A DNA stretch of 64,000 nucleotides, taken from Guyanagaster necrorhizus. Taxonomy: Eukaryota; Basidiomycota; Agaricomycetes; Agaricales; Physalacriaceae. Under the pieces are notes generated by a model, which ran no database searches, was not told where the DNA came from, and was given only the letters and a program-made list of their open reading frames with translations. The DNA lies in the NCBI RefSeq assembly GCF_019112545.1, contig NW_025064892.1, forward strand, positions 1,097,921-1,161,920, in the 5' to 3' direction. Below are positions 61,306 to 64,000 of this stretch, piece by piece (the first letter of the stretch is position 1; every line of letters starts with the position of its first letter). Both the position numbers and the translations under genes were made by a program.

Positions 61306-62627
61306 TAGATATACCCTGTGAATTTTGGAACACCTGTTGTTGTAATTTCTATTGTACTGATTTGGTTTAATGCTATTGAAAGCATTCACTACTTATTTTG
61401 CACTGGCTTCGTATAGTGGGAATACGGGAGGGAAAGAAGGTGACAGATTCTCAGTCAATGTGTTGGGAGATGTTGACTTTCCATTCGCTTTTCCGTTGAG
61501 CATCTACAGTCGGACAAGTCTTGGTTTCCTACCCCGATCATTAGGGCCGTTACCACAAAATAGCAACGAAACCCTCAAATGATAGTAACGATTTTTGGCG
61601 GGTTAATAATTGGTCGGAAATGGACGTGTCAAGGAAGATTAACGCTACCTTCTAAGCCGACGACGCAGTTTTTTGTATACCCAGAGCTTGGTTTGCAGAA
61701 ATGAGATTAACTTTCCACCCTCGCGCGTTTCAATACACATTTGGAAGAGGTTTACCCTGGGCCAGGAGAATTACAATAATTTTGTACCGTGTACGTCCTT
61801 TCGCATCAGCTGGTCAAAAAAGAATGATTCTGTGTCGCTAGCAGAATCTGGAAGCTAAGCACGGAGTCCGTATCCGATTCATGTCATATGACATGCGTCA
61901 CCCCATGAAAAGTTGGCCAATTGCCCTGAATAAGTTCGGAGTGTTCACGATCACTATGGGTGGAACTACGGTCGGATACCCTGCCGGTCAAATCAAGCTT
62001 GTGAACGGACGCGTCGTTGGGACTCGCACAGAGACTTGGTTCAGATGTCAAGGCCCTTTCCATGGAACAAGGCAAATAGGCCTCCTCCCGCAGCTGTGAA
62101 GTTCCCGTGAGCCTAGATGAACACGTAAAATCATTTGCTACGCGCTTCGCGGCCCCAGTTCTCCCCATATTTTTGGCTGTGCAACATGCGTGTTCCTGGC
62201 TCGCCGATGGTCGTCATCACGTATGTGGAGAAACGAAACTCCGCCAGCACGAAGCTACGGACAGGGTCGGATAATAATGCTTGAGACGGAACTTGAGATT
62301 CAGAAAATCTTGGACTCTGAGCGTGCGGGACAGGTAGATCGTTTCTGAAAATACCGGTAGAAACTGAGGCTGGATGCTGTCAGAGGAAGTCTCGTAGATT
62401 CTTCTTCCCAAAAACAAGCCCATCTCTTCGAAACGTATATTACAATCTTGTTACGCGCAAACACGTCAACTTGCCGATCCGAGGTACACGGTGAATAAGT
62501 ATATGAGAAGGCCGAAGGCAGAGACAGGGCGAACAAAAACCTTAAGGGACGTCATTATCGCAGGCACAATGACCACATGACATGGCGCCATAGATTCTTC
62601 CAACTGAATCTCCAATACATTGTGTGG
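61306..62627. other. convergent intergenic region
   Basis: Between the 3' ends of the F-box-like gene and the sugar-nucleotide transporter gene. Only short unsupported frames are present. Confidence 0.55.
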
Positions 62628-63646
62628 CTATTCCTGCTTGGTCTTTGCCTTCTTCCCTCCTACAGAGTACCATATTGTCCCTAAGAGAACCATGGCCGCA
62701 CCGGCCCACAAAAGATGCATATCAACGTTGTTAGCCGTCTGGCGCATCGCTACGCTCAGGACAAGGCTAACGGCCTTGCGGACAACGAGAACGAGTGTGA
62801 CGGTCAGCGAATTAACCCGCGTAGTCAAGCGGTTCACACCGGCGACGCAGACGAGCTGTGTGAGGGTGTTGAGGAGGAGAGCGGGATAAGTGGTGGGTAT
62901 GGATGCAAATGACATTCTTGGTCCAGCGTGGACGACGTGAAATTGCGTCGTGAGGTCATTTCGGATGAAGAGAAACATGGGAAGAGCGAGGAAGTGGAGG
63001 TAGAACATGGACTCTTGCCATGATGACGCGCTGGAGTATTTGGAATAAGTGTGGTCCTGGACAAGACCGAGAAAACCAGAGAGGATAAGGGCCAGTGATA
63101 GGATGGATATGCCAGTAAGATATGTGTTGAAGCCCGTATGAGATTCATTGGAAGATGAATTGGATGCGGATAGCGTTGTACAAGCGACTCCCAGAGTGAC
63201 GAGAAGGACGGATAAAACTTGGTGTATATTATACCTAAACATCATAATCAGATGATGGTATTGTAAGCAAAGAGAGATGCGTACTTTTTACCAATGACAG
63301 ACCACCCTAGTATCATAGTAACAATCAAGCCCCCGCTCCGAAAGATTATATGTACAGACATGGGTATCTGGTATGCAAAAGCGGCATTGTTCAAGAGGGA
63401 TATGATATAAAATAGAATAACCTGAATAAGATAACGAGAAATAGGGATTCTAGTTGGCGCAAGACGAGGTCCGTAGGGAGTCCAGATGGTATGCTTTGGA
63501 AGACCGTACAGAGAAATGATAGAGAACTGGAAAAAAGTGATGAGGGATCCAGAGGTGGGGTAGTCGGAGGTGAGTCGCTCGAGGCTGACAGCGTTGCTGC
63601 AGCACCCACCGAATACGAGGCCCAGCGTCGCCAGCCAGTCGTGCAT
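62628..63646 (-). CDS. UAA-family nucleotide-sugar transporter (SLC35B/Yea4-like), 322 residues
   Basis: ER or Golgi antiporter moving a UDP-sugar, probably UDP-GlcNAc as in yeast Yea4. Two exons (63646-63285 and 63234-62628) are split by a 50-bp intron and close in frame. About ten hydrophobic segments, with GLVFGGCCSNAVSLE, ITFFQFSIISLYGL, NNAAFAYQIPMSVHIIFRSG (strong family motif), GILSLALILSGFLGLVQDH-like region, LTQLVCVAGVNRLT and TLVLVVRKAVSLVLSV. The C-terminus KTKQE fits the KxKxx dilysine retrieval signal, pointing to the ER. It is divergent from the cyclin gene, sharing a 230-bp promoter region. Confidence 0.93.
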
Positions 63647-63807
63647 CGTCGTGGTCGTGTCTGAGTCGTGGTGGCACGGTGGTCGTATGTTGTCGACTGT
63701 GACGTGTCACATCACATCGCGTTTGAACCTATAAGAAGGCGTCCGTCGGTCGTCGGACGTCCCGCCCTTCTTTCCTTCCCTTCCACTTCCCTCTTATCCG
63801 TCTGCTT

Positions 63808-63843
63808 CTTTATATGCAATACCACCTTTATATGCAATATCAC
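63808..63843 (+). repeat. two tandem 18-bp repeats in the cyclin promoter
   Basis: CTTTATATGCAATACCAC at 63808-63825 is followed by a copy with one change at 63826-63843. The unit contains a TATA-like core and an ATGCAA box, 34 bp before the cyclin ATG. Confidence 0.8.
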
Positions 63844-63876
63844 GCATAACATATACATTCTACTCCTCATTCTCAT

Positions 63877-64000
63877 ATGATGTCGGCTCGTTCGTCCCAT
63901 CGCCGCCATCCGGCTTCTCTCATCCCAATTGCTGCGCATAATCCGTATCTCGTGAATCTCATGGCATCCCAGGTCTCGACGGACATGATTGATTATGTTG
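63877..64000 (+). CDS. cyclin, PHO80/Pcl-like, 5' part only
   Basis: Forty-one codons to the window edge: MMSARSSHRRHPASLIPIAA then HNPYLVNLMASQVSTDMIDYV. The HNPxLxxLxxxxxSxxMIDYV pattern is the start of the cyclin box in fungal Pcl/Pho80-type cyclins, which bind Pho85-like kinases in nutrient and cell-cycle control. Two adjacent Met codons are possible starts (63877 and 63880). The rest lies outside the window, so identification rests on this short match. Confidence 0.6.
   Translation, partial: MMSARSSHRRHPASLIPIAAHNPYLVNLMASQVSTDMIDYV

Overview
The window reads as nuclear DNA of a filamentous basidiomycete, most likely an agaricomycete mushroom. Genes are broken by many short introns (about 48-60 bp, GT...AG), the gene families are typical of that group (FunK1 kinase, coiled-coil plus F-box proteins, KRE6/SKN1, multi-exon P450s, GH79, a seven-helix membrane protein), and an intron-rich canonical actin gene anchors the right half. 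I resolved exon junctions by hand. Several models close in frame exactly, for example the 11-exon, 464-residue MFS transporter and the 322-residue nucleotide-sugar transporter.

Layout. 1-3.8 kb is the 3' part of a decayed Ty1/copia retrotransposon whose polyprotein stays in one frame but carries 20 stop codons. 4.2-6.1 kb (minus, dead) and 14.5-16.4 kb (plus, intact) are two copies of one MFS transporter. They lie head to head around a KRE6/SKN1 beta-1,6-glucan synthesis gene (8.8-11.2 kb, minus) and much non-coding DNA. 16.5-21 kb holds a small hypothetical gene, an F-box protein and a conserved fungal protein of unknown function. 21-30 kb groups a cyclopropane-fatty-acid-synthase-like methyltransferase, a seven-helix membrane protein, a P450 and an alpha/beta hydrolase. 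29.7-33.3 kb has no supportable gene. 33.3-36.0 kb is a SulP sulfate permease. 36-43 kb holds a protein-kinase relic, a second F-box protein and a secreted GH79 glucuronidase, a 107-bp piece of which is repeated beyond the F-box gene. 43.9-49.9 kb holds a second P450, a FunK1 kinase fragment and an intact FunK1 kinase. 51.1-52.7 kb is actin. 54-58.8 kb is mostly empty. 58.8-64 kb has a third F-box-like gene, a UAA-family nucleotide-sugar transporter and the 5' end of a PHO80-like cyclin.

How the genes may work together. KRE6 (cell-wall glucan), GH79 (removal of glucuronate from proteoglycan or hemicellulose) and the nucleotide-sugar transporter all concern surface carbohydrates but are scattered and not an operon-like unit. 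The CFA synthase, P450 and hydrolase at 21-30 kb could act on a lipid or another hydrophobic substrate; this is inference from adjacency only. The most notable non-genic signals are the copia element with stops but no net frameshift, the head-to-head MFS duplication, the GH79 fragment repeat, and three perfect 12-bp-arm hairpins (25.9, 42.3 and 58.2 kb), two of which share the hexamer GCGAGT. I did not find a convincing wholly new multi-gene system.
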